NCBI GenBank assembly: GCA_913020495.1
Contig: CAJWBJ010000013.1
Span: 1 to 53,247, forward strand
Length of the DNA: 53,247 nucleotides
Source of the DNA: an uncultured Oleiphilus sp.
GTDB lineage: Bacteria; Pseudomonadota; Gammaproteobacteria; Pseudomonadales; Oleiphilaceae
Reading direction: 5' to 3'
Part shown: positions 34,006-42,167 of the stretch, piece after piece
Position numbering within the stretch: the first letter of the stretch is position 1
Layout of the letters: every line of letters starts with the position of its first letter
Translations under genes and position numbers: made by a program
Notes under the pieces: model-generated
The model's database searches: none
Told to the model about the DNA's origin: nothing
Seen by the model: the letters and a program-made list of their open reading frames with translations, nothing else

Positions 34006-35161
34006 TATTTTATTCCTGCTGTACTCAGATTTCCTGTTAGCAGATAAGAGTGAGTGGTTTCAGCGAAATAACTGGAATGCATTTATCAGCCAGACAGCTA
34101 TTTATAGCAGTGACTATAACTTCTTGAGCCAGTCTGACGATAAACTCTCACTTGATTTATGGGAGGCGGGTTTACTAGTTTCAACAGCGGTAAAAGACAA
34201 GCTAACATTTTCGGCGCAACTATTAGGGCGTAAGGTGAGTGACTCAAGTGGTAATGACTTGCGCATTGATTATGCTTTTTTTAGTTACCCTTTCTATCAA
34301 TCCATGAATGAAACATTTGGGCTTAGATTAGGCCGAATACGCTCATCCTACGGTTTATATAATGAAACAAGAGATATACCACATACCCGTACTGGTATCG
34401 CGATGCCTCAATCTATTTACTTCGATATGACACGAAACACATTTTATTCTGCAGATGGTATTGAATTATTTGGTTATCGAGACTTTGACGATCAGCGACT
34501 ATCAGCCCAAATTTTTTTTAGTAAGCCTGTTGCTGATGAAGATGAGACTGGTGAAGTTGAATCTTTAAATCCTACAAATTTGGAGGGTGACAAAAGCTTG
34601 CTTGCAAAAATTAGTTATGGCTCTGAATATGACGGTATACGTACATCTTTTACCTATTACCGGCCTGAATATAAAGTGGATGTCTCTTTCCCCGTTGGTG
34701 CAATGACGTTAGAGGATAAAGATGCCTCATTTTATTCAGAGAGTATGATTACATCCCTTGAGTATAATCAGTTTGATTGGTCGGTGACTGCTGAATATTT
34801 AAGACACAAATTTGCCACTAAGATCCCCGTCTTAGGAGGGATTCCTGGCAGTCAGATAAAAAACAAAGGTTATGAAGAAGCTTTCTATGTTCAAGGTTTA
34901 TACAGATTCAGTGAGCAATGGGAGACCTATTTACGTTATGACTCGACTGAACGTCATATAGATAGGTCATTACAGGATAATGAAAAATGGCACGATATAA
35001 ATATTGGCGCCTCATTTAGACCCAATGAAAATTGGCTTTTGCGTACAGAAATTCATTATATAGAAGGCTTGTCTCGGTTGTTAAGCAGAGATAATGTTTT
35101 TTCTTCCGCTCAAGACCCTTACTGGACAACGGCCATGTTCCAAGTAGCTTATAAATGGTAA
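33974..35161 (+). CDS. Outer-membrane beta-barrel (porin-like) protein
   Basis: 395 aa from the ATG at 33974. A longer in-frame reading begins inside the previous gene and lacks a signal peptide, while this start gives a clear one (MKKQKLFLLSSILFLLYSDF, cleavage near LLADK). The mature part alternates short strands rich in Tyr, Phe and Ser (LDLWEAGLLVSTAVKDKLTF, LLRTEIHYIEGLSRL). It ends AMFQVAYKW, with the aromatic C-terminal residue used by outer-membrane barrels. No porin family is recognised with certainty. It lies between the PstS-like gene and the diguanylate cyclase, so it may supply or sense the same ligand. Confidence 0.75.
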   Translation: MKKQKLFLLSSILFLLYSDFLLADKSEWFQRNNWNAFISQTAIYSSDYNFLSQSDDKLSLDLWEAGLLVSTAVKDKLTFSAQLLGRKVSDSSGNDLRIDYAFFSYPFYQSMNETFGLRLGRIRSSYGLYNETRDIPHTRTGIAMPQSIYFDMTRNTFYSADGIELFGYRDFDDQRLSAQIFFSKPVADEDETGEVESLNPTNLEGDKSLLAKISYGSEYDGIRTSFTYYRPEYKVDVSFPVGAMTLEDKDASFYSESMITSLEYNQFDWSVTAEYLRHKFATKIPVLGGIPGSQIKNKGYEEAFYVQGLYRFSEQWETYLRYDSTERHIDRSLQDNEKWHDINIGASFRPNENWLLRTEIHYIEGLSRLLSRDNVFSSAQDPYWTTAMFQVAYKW

Positions 35162-35168
35162 TTAATCG

Positions 35169-37226
35169 ATGAGCGAACAAGTACTAAAGAAAAGATACTT
35201 CAGCATTAAGTGGCAGGCATTTAGTCTGACGAGCTTAGTCTTGGCAGCTATCTTTGGTGCTTTTCTTATTTTTATCTCTGAGTCTACATTGCGCCAGTTT
35301 GAGATTGGCCGAAGCCATATTTATAGCCAAAATAAACAACAACTAGATAGTTTAATCGAAGTAGCCGCTGAGAAAATAATCCAGTTTGCGAATACTGCCA
35401 CAACGAATGACTACTTGGTAAAAGGACTAATTGATAATGATCAGCTATTACTTCAAGACAAAATTGATGAATTAAGCTGGACCTTACAAGTTGACGCGGG
35501 TGTTGAAAGCGTATCTGTTTTTAGTGCGAATGGCGGTTTGATGGCTTTAGTAGGCAATCAGGGTGAACGTACACTGCTTGATATGATACTTTCATCTGAA
35601 AGCCCTCAGTGGAGTGTGATTTGTGACTCTAAATGTTATGTGCAGGGCGGAACGCCCGTTATTTCTGAGGGGCGAGTGGTTGGTGCTTTGTTGCTATCCG
35701 AGCCGCTTTCTAATGTGATGCTGCGCTTTCAGCATATATCCAATATTGATACTGGCCTATTAACGAATCAAAAGAGCACGAATGAGTTCCATGAATTCAT
35801 ACCGTCTTGGGATAAAAATTTAATTGCCTTAACCAACCCTCAAAACAGCAAAGCGGTTATCAATAGTGCCTCGGCATTATATTCGTTGAAGGAACTGACT
35901 GACGGGGTACACTTGGTTGACGTTAATAATGAGGTCTTTGAATTGCGAGCCTTACCACTAAAAGATAATCAGGTAGTTGTTATTTCTAATGTGTCGAAAG
36001 ACGTTGTGAGCATGGAAAAATCACAAGACCAAAGCGTTCATATTAGTATTATTTCGTTGGTGGTCGCTGAATTATTGTTGCTTATACTGCTATGGAAACC
36101 GATGACCCGGCTCAGAAAAACAGCAAGTATATTGCCTCTGTTAGCGGAGCATCGATTTGGCGATGCAAAAAAATCGTTTAAAGACCTCCGTAAGCATAAT
36201 ATTTTCACTGATGAAACTGATCTTCTAAATGTGACGGGGTTAAAGCTCAGTACCGAGTTAGAGAACTTACAAGGGCAATTAGATAATCGTGCAGCTCAAT
36301 TGGCATTAAGAGGCGAAGAGCTTGAAAAAGAAAGAGATTTCGTTAATCAACTACTCGATACCGTGCATGCAATTATCATTATTCAGGATGAAAACGGACA
36401 AGTTCAACTCTGTAATAAATTTGCTGTACGATTAACAGGTTACTCGTCTATTGAAATGAAAGGGCAAACCTTTATTTCCTTGCTGGATGATAGCGGAGAA
36501 GCCGATAGAACCTCCCGAAGAATTTTTGATGTTATTGACGGAGAGTTAAGCGAATACCAGCATGAGGCGGTGCTAAAAACCAGAGATGATGAAAAATTAC
36601 ATTTAGCGTGGCGTCATGCCGTACTTTATAATCATGATGATGAGACTCGGCAAGTGCTTTCCGTAGCGGTTGATATTTCAGCAAGAGTTAAAGCAGAGCA
36701 AGAATTGGCTTGGTTAGCGAACCATGACACGCTATCTGGCCTGTTAAATCGTAGACGGTTTGAAGAAGAGTTGCACAACTGTCTTGCAGAGTCTGCTAGA
36801 TTTAACCGTAACTTTGCCGTTATGTTTATTGATTTGGATGATTTCAAATTGATAAATGATAACTATGGCCATTACATTGGTGATGAGCTGATCAAAGCTG
36901 TTTCTCGCTCACTTGAAGAGAATGCAAGAGCAACCGATGTTGTGGCACGTCTTGGTGGCGACGAGTTTGGCGTGATCCTGAGAAGTTTTAAAGAGGGTGA
37001 ATTAAGCACCATTGTAGGTCGCCATAGTCATGCTTTAACTGAAATTAAACTCAAAGAGGATAAACATGACATTAGATGTACCGCAAGTATTGGTGTTGCT
37101 ACGATGCAAGAAGGTGATAAAAACATAGATGATGTGATCGCCAATGCGGATAGAGCGATGTACAAAGCCAAACAGGATGGCAAAAATAGCTGGTGTCTTT
37201 ATCAACCAGATATGAAGCAGATCTAG
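35169..37226 (+). CDS. Membrane sensor diguanylate cyclase (PAS-GGDEF)
   Basis: 685 aa. TM1 is at about 14-34 and TM2 at about 292-311 (ISIISLVVAELLLLILLW), enclosing a periplasmic sensor domain of about 250 residues. A coiled linker (ELENLQGQLDNRAAQLALRG) leads to a PAS domain (about 390-505), and then GGDEF from about 515. The GGDEF motif is intact (LGGDEFGVIL, residues 596-600), with an inhibitory RxxD (RATD) five residues before it, so it should make c-di-GMP and be product-inhibited. DLDDFKLINDNYGH holds metal and substrate residues. It starts 7 bp after the barrel gene, making it the output of this operon. Confidence 0.92.
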   Translation: MSEQVLKKRYFSIKWQAFSLTSLVLAAIFGAFLIFISESTLRQFEIGRSHIYSQNKQQLDSLIEVAAEKIIQFANTATTNDYLVKGLIDNDQLLLQDKIDELSWTLQVDAGVESVSVFSANGGLMALVGNQGERTLLDMILSSESPQWSVICDSKCYVQGGTPVISEGRVVGALLLSEPLSNVMLRFQHISNIDTGLLTNQKSTNEFHEFIPSWDKNLIALTNPQNSKAVINSASALYSLKELTDGVHLVDVNNEVFELRALPLKDNQVVVISNVSKDVVSMEKSQDQSVHISIISLVVAELLLLILLWKPMTRLRKTASILPLLAEHRFGDAKKSFKDLRKHNIFTDETDLLNVTGLKLSTELENLQGQLDNRAAQLALRGEELEKERDFVNQLLDTVHAIIIIQDENGQVQLCNKFAVRLTGYSSIEMKGQTFISLLDDSGEADRTSRRIFDVIDGELSEYQHEAVLKTRDDEKLHLAWRHAVLYNHDDETRQVLSVAVDISARVKAEQELAWLANHDTLSGLLNRRRFEEELHNCLAESARFNRNFAVMFIDLDDFKLINDNYGHYIGDELIKAVSRSLEENARATDVVARLGGDEFGVILRSFKEGELSTIVGRHSHALTEIKLKEDKHDIRCTASIGVATMQEGDKNIDDVIANADRAMYKAKQDGKNSWCLYQPDMKQI

Positions 37227-37418
37227 CTGCAGTCTATCGTGGTCATTATTAGTTTTCTTTATTTCTATTCTATATACGCATACCGATGCAAAATTTAATA
37301 AGTTATTCCGCTTTTGCCATTAAAGAAAAGTGTGACCGACCTCTCACTCTCTTGATTACTTGAACGTTGTTCAGCTCCAGTCTGTTTAAAAGCGAACAAT
37401 TCATCCAAGCTGTACACC

Positions 37419-37494
37419 TTTCGCCTACCTGAAAAAAAGTTAATCAGGATATGGTTTGATCTCCAAATAAATAAATATAATTACCGGAGAACAC
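37419..37494 (+). promoter_or_regulatory. Duplicated leader of SGNH gene 1 with possible SD-masking hairpin
   Basis: TTTCGCCT at 37419 and TCTCCAAA at 37460 are spaced exactly as in the leader of the second SGNH gene (38359 and 38400). TCTCC (37460-37464) can pair with GGAGA (37486-37490), which contains the ribosome-binding site of the ATG at 37495. This would mask translation until something opens the helix (inference). Confidence 0.5.
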
Positions 37495-38238
37495 ATGAAT
37501 ATTATTAATATAAAAACAATTAGTGAAAAGGGAGTTTCTCTAGTTAAGCTAGTTACAGCTGCAGCACTGGCAATGAGTGTGGTTGGTTGTTCAATTGAAG
37601 CCGATTATACCGATGTTGCTGAACGAAATGACGTGGCGACATTTGGAGATTCAATCTTCGACCTTAATGGTGTAATTCAAACGGAACTAGAAGCAAAAGC
37701 GGGTACGACTTTCCGTGACTACACCACAAGTGGTGCAATGCTTTCAGGTGGTTCTTTGGCGCCATCGGTTGAGGAACAAATTGCATCGGCGAATGCGGCT
37801 AACCCGGATATCACGACTGTCGTGATGGACGGTGGCGGGAATGACATACTTATTCCGGCCATGTTGTTTGATCCAAACAAATGTAAAACCAAGTGGTGGC
37901 GTCCAAACCTGACTTCAAAGTGTAAAGCGTTGATTGAAGACATTTATGTGACGGGTGTGAATCTATTGAATCAAATGGATGCTGACGGCGTCGAAAATGT
38001 TGTTTATTTAGGGTATTACGAGTTACCTCGCGGTAAAACAAATCTAAATCAAGCCGTGAATTATGGAGATACATGGTTAGGTTATGCATGTGACGTAACA
38101 ACCGTAAACTGTGCGTTTGTCGACCCTCGCGGACACGTTCCAGCAGCAGATGTTGAGAGTGATGACATTCACCCAACACCAGCTGGCTCTGTTACACTAG
38201 CGAACTTGATCTGGCCAGTACTTGAGCCTCTATTATAG
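37495..38238 (+). CDS. SGNH/GDSL-hydrolase lipoprotein, copy 1
   Basis: 247 aa. The lipoprotein signal ends in VVGC with Cys32 followed by Ser, which suggests outer-membrane sorting. SGNH blocks: I FGDSIFDLNG (Ser53 nucleophile), a Gly in LSGG, III VVMDGGGNDIL (Asn), and V DDIHPTPAGS (Asp and His). It is therefore a probable esterase, lipase or deacylase with an intact triad. Two close Cys pairs (CKTKWWRPNLTSKC and ACDVTTVNC) may form disulfides in the envelope. It is clearly a paralogue of the next gene and has its own terminator. Confidence 0.87.
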   Translation: MNIINIKTISEKGVSLVKLVTAAALAMSVVGCSIEADYTDVAERNDVATFGDSIFDLNGVIQTELEAKAGTTFRDYTTSGAMLSGGSLAPSVEEQIASANAANPDITTVVMDGGGNDILIPAMLFDPNKCKTKWWRPNLTSKCKALIEDIYVTGVNLLNQMDADGVENVVYLGYYELPRGKTNLNQAVNYGDTWLGYACDVTTVNCAFVDPRGHVPAADVESDDIHPTPAGSVTLANLIWPVLEPLL

Positions 38239-38254
38239 CGTTTAGTATTCATTG

Positions 38255-38280
38255 AAAGGAGGACGTTTGTCCTCCTTTTT
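38255..38280 (+). terminator. Rho-independent terminator after SGNH gene 1
   Basis: AAAGGAGGAC pairs perfectly with GTCCTCCTTT over 10 bp with a GTTT loop, running into further T residues. The stem begins 16 nt after the stop codon. Confidence 0.92.
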
Positions 38281-38358
38281 CATATCTGCCTTGTACTTAT
38301 TTGAATGAAATTTAAAATGTGATGTTCAGAAGCGTACCTATCAGTGGGATGGTGCGTA

Positions 38359-38435
38359 TTTCGCCTCCCTAAATTATATTTAACTAAGTTAAGCTAATAT
38401 CTCCAAACAATAAAATTAAGATACTGGAGAAAAAA
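38359..38435 (+). promoter_or_regulatory. Duplicated leader of SGNH gene 2 with possible SD-masking hairpin
   Basis: It has TTTCGCCT at 38359 and TCTCCAAA at 38400 with the same 41-bp spacing as upstream of copy 1. TCTCCA (38400-38405) is perfectly complementary to TGGAGA (38425-38430), which includes the ribosome-binding site of the ATG at 38436. The 19-nt loop is AT-rich. Survival of the pairing in both copies, with different loop sequence, supports a function. Confidence 0.55.
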
Positions 38436-39155
38436 ATGAAAACAATAATATCGAATGTAGCTAAATTAACTAGCGCGTTAGTAGTCGCCGCTAGTGTTGT
38501 AGGTTGTACAGGTAATGCATATGTTGAGAATGCTGATCGAAATGATGTCATCACTTTAGGTGACTCTATCTTCGATTTAAACGGCCAAATTCAAGCTAAC
38601 CTTGAGTCTTGGGCCGGTGAAACCTTCCGTAACTATACGCAAAGTGGTGCAGAGCTATCGGGCGGTATTTTAGCCCCAGCTGTAGATTCACAGTATGCAT
38701 CCGCTAAAGCGACTGATGCGAACATTAACACTATCGTGATGGATGGTGGCGGTAACGATATACTCATCCCAGCCATGTTATTCGATCCAAATGGATGTAA
38801 AACACATTGGTGGCGTTGGAATATCAGCTCACGCTGCGTGAACTTAATTGAAGATATCTATGTGACTGGCGTTAACTTGATGAATCAAATGGACGCGGAT
38901 GGTGTGGAGAATATCGTTTATTTGGGTTATTACGAGTTGCCTCGTGGAAACACTAATTTAAATCAGGCGGTTAACTACGGCGATGCTTATTTAAGTTATG
39001 CATGTGATACTGCAACGACTGCAAGCTGTACTTTTGTCGATCCTCGTGGTCATGTGCCTGCAGCGGATGTTGAAAGTGATGATATTCACCCAACACCAAA
39101 TGGTTCATTAACGTTGGCTAATTTAATCTGGCCTGTACTAGAGCCTTTACTATAA
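38436..39155 (+). CDS. SGNH/GDSL-hydrolase lipoprotein, copy 2
   Basis: 239 aa, a close paralogue of the preceding gene. The lipoprotein signal ends in SVVGC (Cys24, then Thr). Blocks: LGDSIFDLNG (Ser44), VMDGGGNDILIPAMLFDPN, and DDIHPTPNGS. Both Cys pairs are kept (CKTHWWRWNISSRC and the pair in YACDTATTASC). The catalytic blocks and the stretch from VTGVNLMNQMDADGVEN to the end are nearly identical to copy 1, while the N-terminal third has diverged most. It is followed by a terminator and a Lif-like chaperone gene. Confidence 0.87.
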   Translation: MKTIISNVAKLTSALVVAASVVGCTGNAYVENADRNDVITLGDSIFDLNGQIQANLESWAGETFRNYTQSGAELSGGILAPAVDSQYASAKATDANINTIVMDGGGNDILIPAMLFDPNGCKTHWWRWNISSRCVNLIEDIYVTGVNLMNQMDADGVENIVYLGYYELPRGNTNLNQAVNYGDAYLSYACDTATTASCTFVDPRGHVPAADVESDDIHPTPNGSLTLANLIWPVLEPLL

Positions 39156-39184
39156 TCGTGTAGGTTTATAAAGTTAAAAGACTG

Positions 39185-39207
39185 GTAGACAAGGATGTCT
39201 ACTTTTT
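39185..39207 (+). terminator. Rho-independent terminator after SGNH gene 2
   Basis: GTAGACA pairs with TGTCTAC across AGGA, followed by T5. It separates copy 2 from the chaperone-like gene, so the chaperone is reached by read-through or from its own promoter. Confidence 0.8.
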
Positions 39208-39251
39208 AAAAGCTCAGGATGGAGTATTGGTTATTCAACTGAAGTAACTGT

Positions 39252-40373
39252 GTGATTGTCGAAAATAAAAAACAAGTGGTAAAGAAAATGGTGAAATCAT
39301 TTAAGAGTAGTTTTGTAGTAGCGAGTTCAGGAATTGTGCTGGGAGCTCTTGCCCTATATTTTTACAACTTCAATACGACAAACTCAGGAACAACAGGCAC
39401 CTCTATTCCTATGATAGCAGCAAAAACGAGTGCGGTTAGTAAGGTGATTATACCAAAGTTATCCCATGTTTCTTTGCCTAAACCAGAACCAATAGCTCGG
39501 GCTGATGAAGAATTTGAAGCGCTTAAACTAGATCTCATTGAAAAAATGCGTCAACAATATAGAGGTATGATTGAAAATATTGCGGTTCAAGTATCACTTA
39601 AAGAGTTTTTAGATGATTTGATGAAAACTTACCCTGTTAAAGGGAAGGAGTTATTCGAAGCCATTATCAGAGGGGCTTTTCCCGAGATTGCTGAAAATAT
39701 ACTTCGAGCAGTGGATACGATGGTCCTCTATGAAGATTGGTTGTTGGAAAATGTATTGACCTTAAATGATATGCCGCCGCTAGAGTATAATGGTGAGCTA
39801 TGGAAAAAGCGTCGAGAATTATTCGGTGAAGATGCAAATAAAATCTGGTCATCAGAAATTACCGCACAAGAAGAAAGAAGGGAAGTGCTTCAAAAAACGG
39901 TTGCTATGTTAGACCAATCACATGATACAACGATGTATGAGCGTATTTATATATTGCAAACATCTTATGAAGAGCAATACTCTGAAACAATAGAAAATGT
40001 TGTATTTGATAGCAAGGGCGTTTTAGCTCAAACTCTTTTTGGTTTTGATGCCGTTCAAAATGAGCTCTCTGCGATGAGTAATGAGCAAAGGCAAACAGAG
40101 ATTGATACGATTAGACGTACGATAGGATTTGATGAAGCTCAAATTGAATATTTAGCTGAGCAAGACCAAGTAAAAGATAAGCGTTGGCTGAATGGTTTTA
40201 GTTATATGGAGGCGCGAGAAGTGTTACTTGAGGGGCTTTCAGGCGAAGAGTTAGATACCGCGCTGACAGAGTTGAGAGAAAAACATTTTAAGCACGAGGC
40301 GCCTACAATTGCTCGTGAAGAGAGGGATGAATTCTTCCGATATACTAGGCCTCGCATTTATGGGCGGAATTAA
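39252..40373 (+). CDS. Membrane-anchored lipase-chaperone-like protein (Lif family resemblance)
   Basis: 373 aa from a GTG; the ATG at codon 13 is possible and neither has a good ribosome-binding site. One N-terminal membrane anchor (about 18-37) is followed by a Pro/Ala linker (39-80), then an all-helical, charged body. The layout matches Lif steryl foldases: a central RRELFGEDANKIWSSEI block, then LSAMSNEQRQTEIDTIRR, and a C-terminal W-x(n)-GLSGEELDTALTELREKHF block followed by EERDEFFR. Lif proteins fold secreted lipases in the periplasm; those clients are alpha/beta hydrolases. Its neighbours here are two SGNH hydrolases, which are its likely clients (inference). Confidence 0.72.
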   Translation: MIVENKKQVVKKMVKSFKSSFVVASSGIVLGALALYFYNFNTTNSGTTGTSIPMIAAKTSAVSKVIIPKLSHVSLPKPEPIARADEEFEALKLDLIEKMRQQYRGMIENIAVQVSLKEFLDDLMKTYPVKGKELFEAIIRGAFPEIAENILRAVDTMVLYEDWLLENVLTLNDMPPLEYNGELWKKRRELFGEDANKIWSSEITAQEERREVLQKTVAMLDQSHDTTMYERIYILQTSYEEQYSETIENVVFDSKGVLAQTLFGFDAVQNELSAMSNEQRQTEIDTIRRTIGFDEAQIEYLAEQDQVKDKRWLNGFSYMEAREVLLEGLSGEELDTALTELREKHFKHEAPTIAREERDEFFRYTRPRIYGRN

Positions 40374-40400
40374 CAATTATAGCTAAAAGCTATTATTGTT
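40372..40400. terminator. AT-rich hairpin after the Lif-like gene
   Basis: AACAATTATAGCT pairs with AGCTATTATTGTT around AAA with one mismatch, just at the stop codon. There is no clean U tract. It may be a weak terminator. Confidence 0.4.
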
Positions 40401-40506
40401 ATTGGTATAATTGAATTACGCTATTTCTAGGTTTTGGTTAAACTAGTCTTACTTTAAATAAACGTCCTAATTACTGAAAGGTAAGCAGGCAATAAGTGAG
40501 GCTAAA

Positions 40507-41025
40507 ATGGAAAACCAAATCGTTCCAAATGTAACGTTTAAAACCCGTGTCAGAGATGAATCTGTTGAAGGTGAAAACCCTTTTCGATGGGAGGATAAAA
40601 CCACTGCAGACATCTTTTCTGGCAAAAGCATTGTCATCGTAGCGCTTCCCGGTGCTTTCACGCCAACCTGTTCAAGTACGCACTTACCCGGTTATGAAAA
40701 ACAATACCAAGAATTAAAATCAAAAGGCATTGATGAAGTATATTGCCTCAGTGTTAATGATGCTTTTACCATGTTTCAGTGGGCTAAAAACCTAGATATT
40801 CAAAATGTAAAAATGTTGCCTGATGGAAATGGCGACTTCACTCGTTTAATGGGCATGTTAGTGAAAAAAGAAAACCTGGGTTTTGGTGAGCGCTCATGGA
40901 GGTATTCCATGCATGTGGTTGACGGTGAAATCAAAGCGCAGTTTATTGAGCCTGGAAAAATGGATAACTGCCCAGAAGACCCTTTTTCGGTTAGCGATAT
41001 TGATACCATGATGGCTTACTTGTAA
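40507..41025 (+). CDS. Peroxiredoxin, Prx5 type
   Basis: 172 aa cytosolic thiol peroxidase. The active-site block is LPGAFTPTCSSTHLPGY, with the peroxidatic Cys and the conserved Thr and Pro. The later Arg-containing GERSWRYSMHVVDG is also typical. A Cys in KMDNCPEDPF near the C-terminus could act as the resolving residue. It reduces H2O2 and organic hydroperoxides with thioredoxin or glutaredoxin. GAGG lies 5 nt upstream of the ATG. No peroxide regulator is beside it. Confidence 0.92.
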   Translation: MENQIVPNVTFKTRVRDESVEGENPFRWEDKTTADIFSGKSIVIVALPGAFTPTCSSTHLPGYEKQYQELKSKGIDEVYCLSVNDAFTMFQWAKNLDIQNVKMLPDGNGDFTRLMGMLVKKENLGFGERSWRYSMHVVDGEIKAQFIEPGKMDNCPEDPFSVSDIDTMMAYL

Positions 41026-41035
41026 CCTTACAAGA

Positions 41036-41065
41036 TTGACCGCGTTAGTGTGACGTGGTCAATTT
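41036..41065 (+). terminator. Hairpin between the peroxiredoxin and the nitrobindin-like gene
   Basis: TTGACCGCGT pairs with ACGTGGTCAA (one G-U) across 7 nt, then TTT. It is a plausible terminator of the peroxiredoxin transcript with a short U tract. Confidence 0.5.
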
Positions 41066-41090
41066 AGTCGGCAATATATAAGGAGTGCCA

Positions 41091-41645
41091 ATGTCATCAA
41101 AAGTCGAATTAGGCCCATTAAACCAGCTTTTAGGTATCTGGAAAGGAAAGGGGGGCAAAGATATCGCACCAGACCCCGACGGTATTGAAGAAAATGCCTA
41201 TTACGAAACGCTTGAATTCAAAGTTGTCGGCGATGTTGATAATGCTGAAGAGCAAACGCTCGCTATTGTTCAATATGAGCAATACATTCGCCGAGTGACT
41301 AACGATGAAGTCCTGCACCACCAACTAGGTTACTGGACGTGGGATGCTGAAACCCAAGTCGTGAGTAACAGCTTTACTATTCCCCGACGTGTCGCCGTTA
41401 TTGCTGGAGGAACCGTGGAGCAAACAAGTGTCGACACCTCTTTTTCAGTCGCTGCCGAAAATGGCAATCAAAACTGGGGCATTATAGAAGCAGAATTCAT
41501 GCGTAAAAAAGCCAGCACTAAAACGTTTAATCAAACATTAAAAGTGCAAGGCAATATACTCAGCTACCAACAAACCATGTTGATTGATATCTATGGCAAA
41601 AATCAATTTGAACATACCGATGAAAATACGCTAAGCAGGGTGTAG
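41091..41645 (+). CDS. Nitrobindin-like heme-binding beta-barrel protein (FABP/DUF1794-like)
   Basis: 184 aa. The start is the ATG at 41091 with AAGGAG 6 nt upstream; the in-frame GTG six bases earlier overlaps that site and is unlikely. The N-terminal GxWxGxG motif is seen as LLGIWKGKGG. Alternating strands follow (YYETLEFKVVGDV, HHQLGYWTWD, VAVIAGGTVE), ending in a beta strand with YQQTMLIDIYGKN. Related proteins bind ferric heme and react with nitric oxide or peroxynitrite; the proximal His is not certain from sequence alone. Confidence 0.75.
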   Translation: MSSKVELGPLNQLLGIWKGKGGKDIAPDPDGIEENAYYETLEFKVVGDVDNAEEQTLAIVQYEQYIRRVTNDEVLHHQLGYWTWDAETQVVSNSFTIPRRVAVIAGGTVEQTSVDTSFSVAAENGNQNWGIIEAEFMRKKASTKTFNQTLKVQGNILSYQQTMLIDIYGKNQFEHTDENTLSRV

Positions 41646-42167
41646 GTTGGTAGGTGAATTATGGCTATTAATCATATTTTTTAAATGTGTAAATGGCCCT
41701 ATTGGTTGTTGAAAAATCTACTTTATATAAAATTTTGAGTGATTAGCATTTTTTGGCTGGCTGTAGCCCTCTAAAGCGTTTGAATTCATTCTATCCCCCC
41801 CTTTTTTTAGATGCTGCCCTAATTGGGTGCCTTGTGTGGTTTTGGTTAAATATTACGCACCCTTATAGTGCTTTTTATGATTATTAAGTGTTGGCTTATA
41901 AAAATTTGATATAAAAACAGTTATTGACCATTCTTTGTTGTCAACTAGACTTCAGATTGCAGGCTATATTAATTCATCGTTTTGGTAAGTTTTTGATGAG
42001 CTTATGGCTAGGTTACCCCTCTTTTCATCTTTTGAATTGTAGTGGGGGGCTAGGGTTGCAAAATGCAATGGAGAACAAAGGATGTGTGTTGCACTAAATA
42101 GAAAAATAGCGCTCAAAATAGGCGTTATTGGATTGATAGACTTCTGCAGTCTTTCAAAGTATACGTT
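41646..42167. other. Intergenic region before the chemosensory cluster
   Basis: About 520 bp without a credible gene. It is AT-rich, with a C7 run followed by T7 near 41797-41811 and an imperfect dyad GGGTGC (41825-41830) / GCACCC (41857-41862). TTGACC near 41924 has no good partner hexamer. cheR at its end lacks a clear ribosome-binding site. I see no sigma-28 or sigma-54 consensus. Confidence 0.5.
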
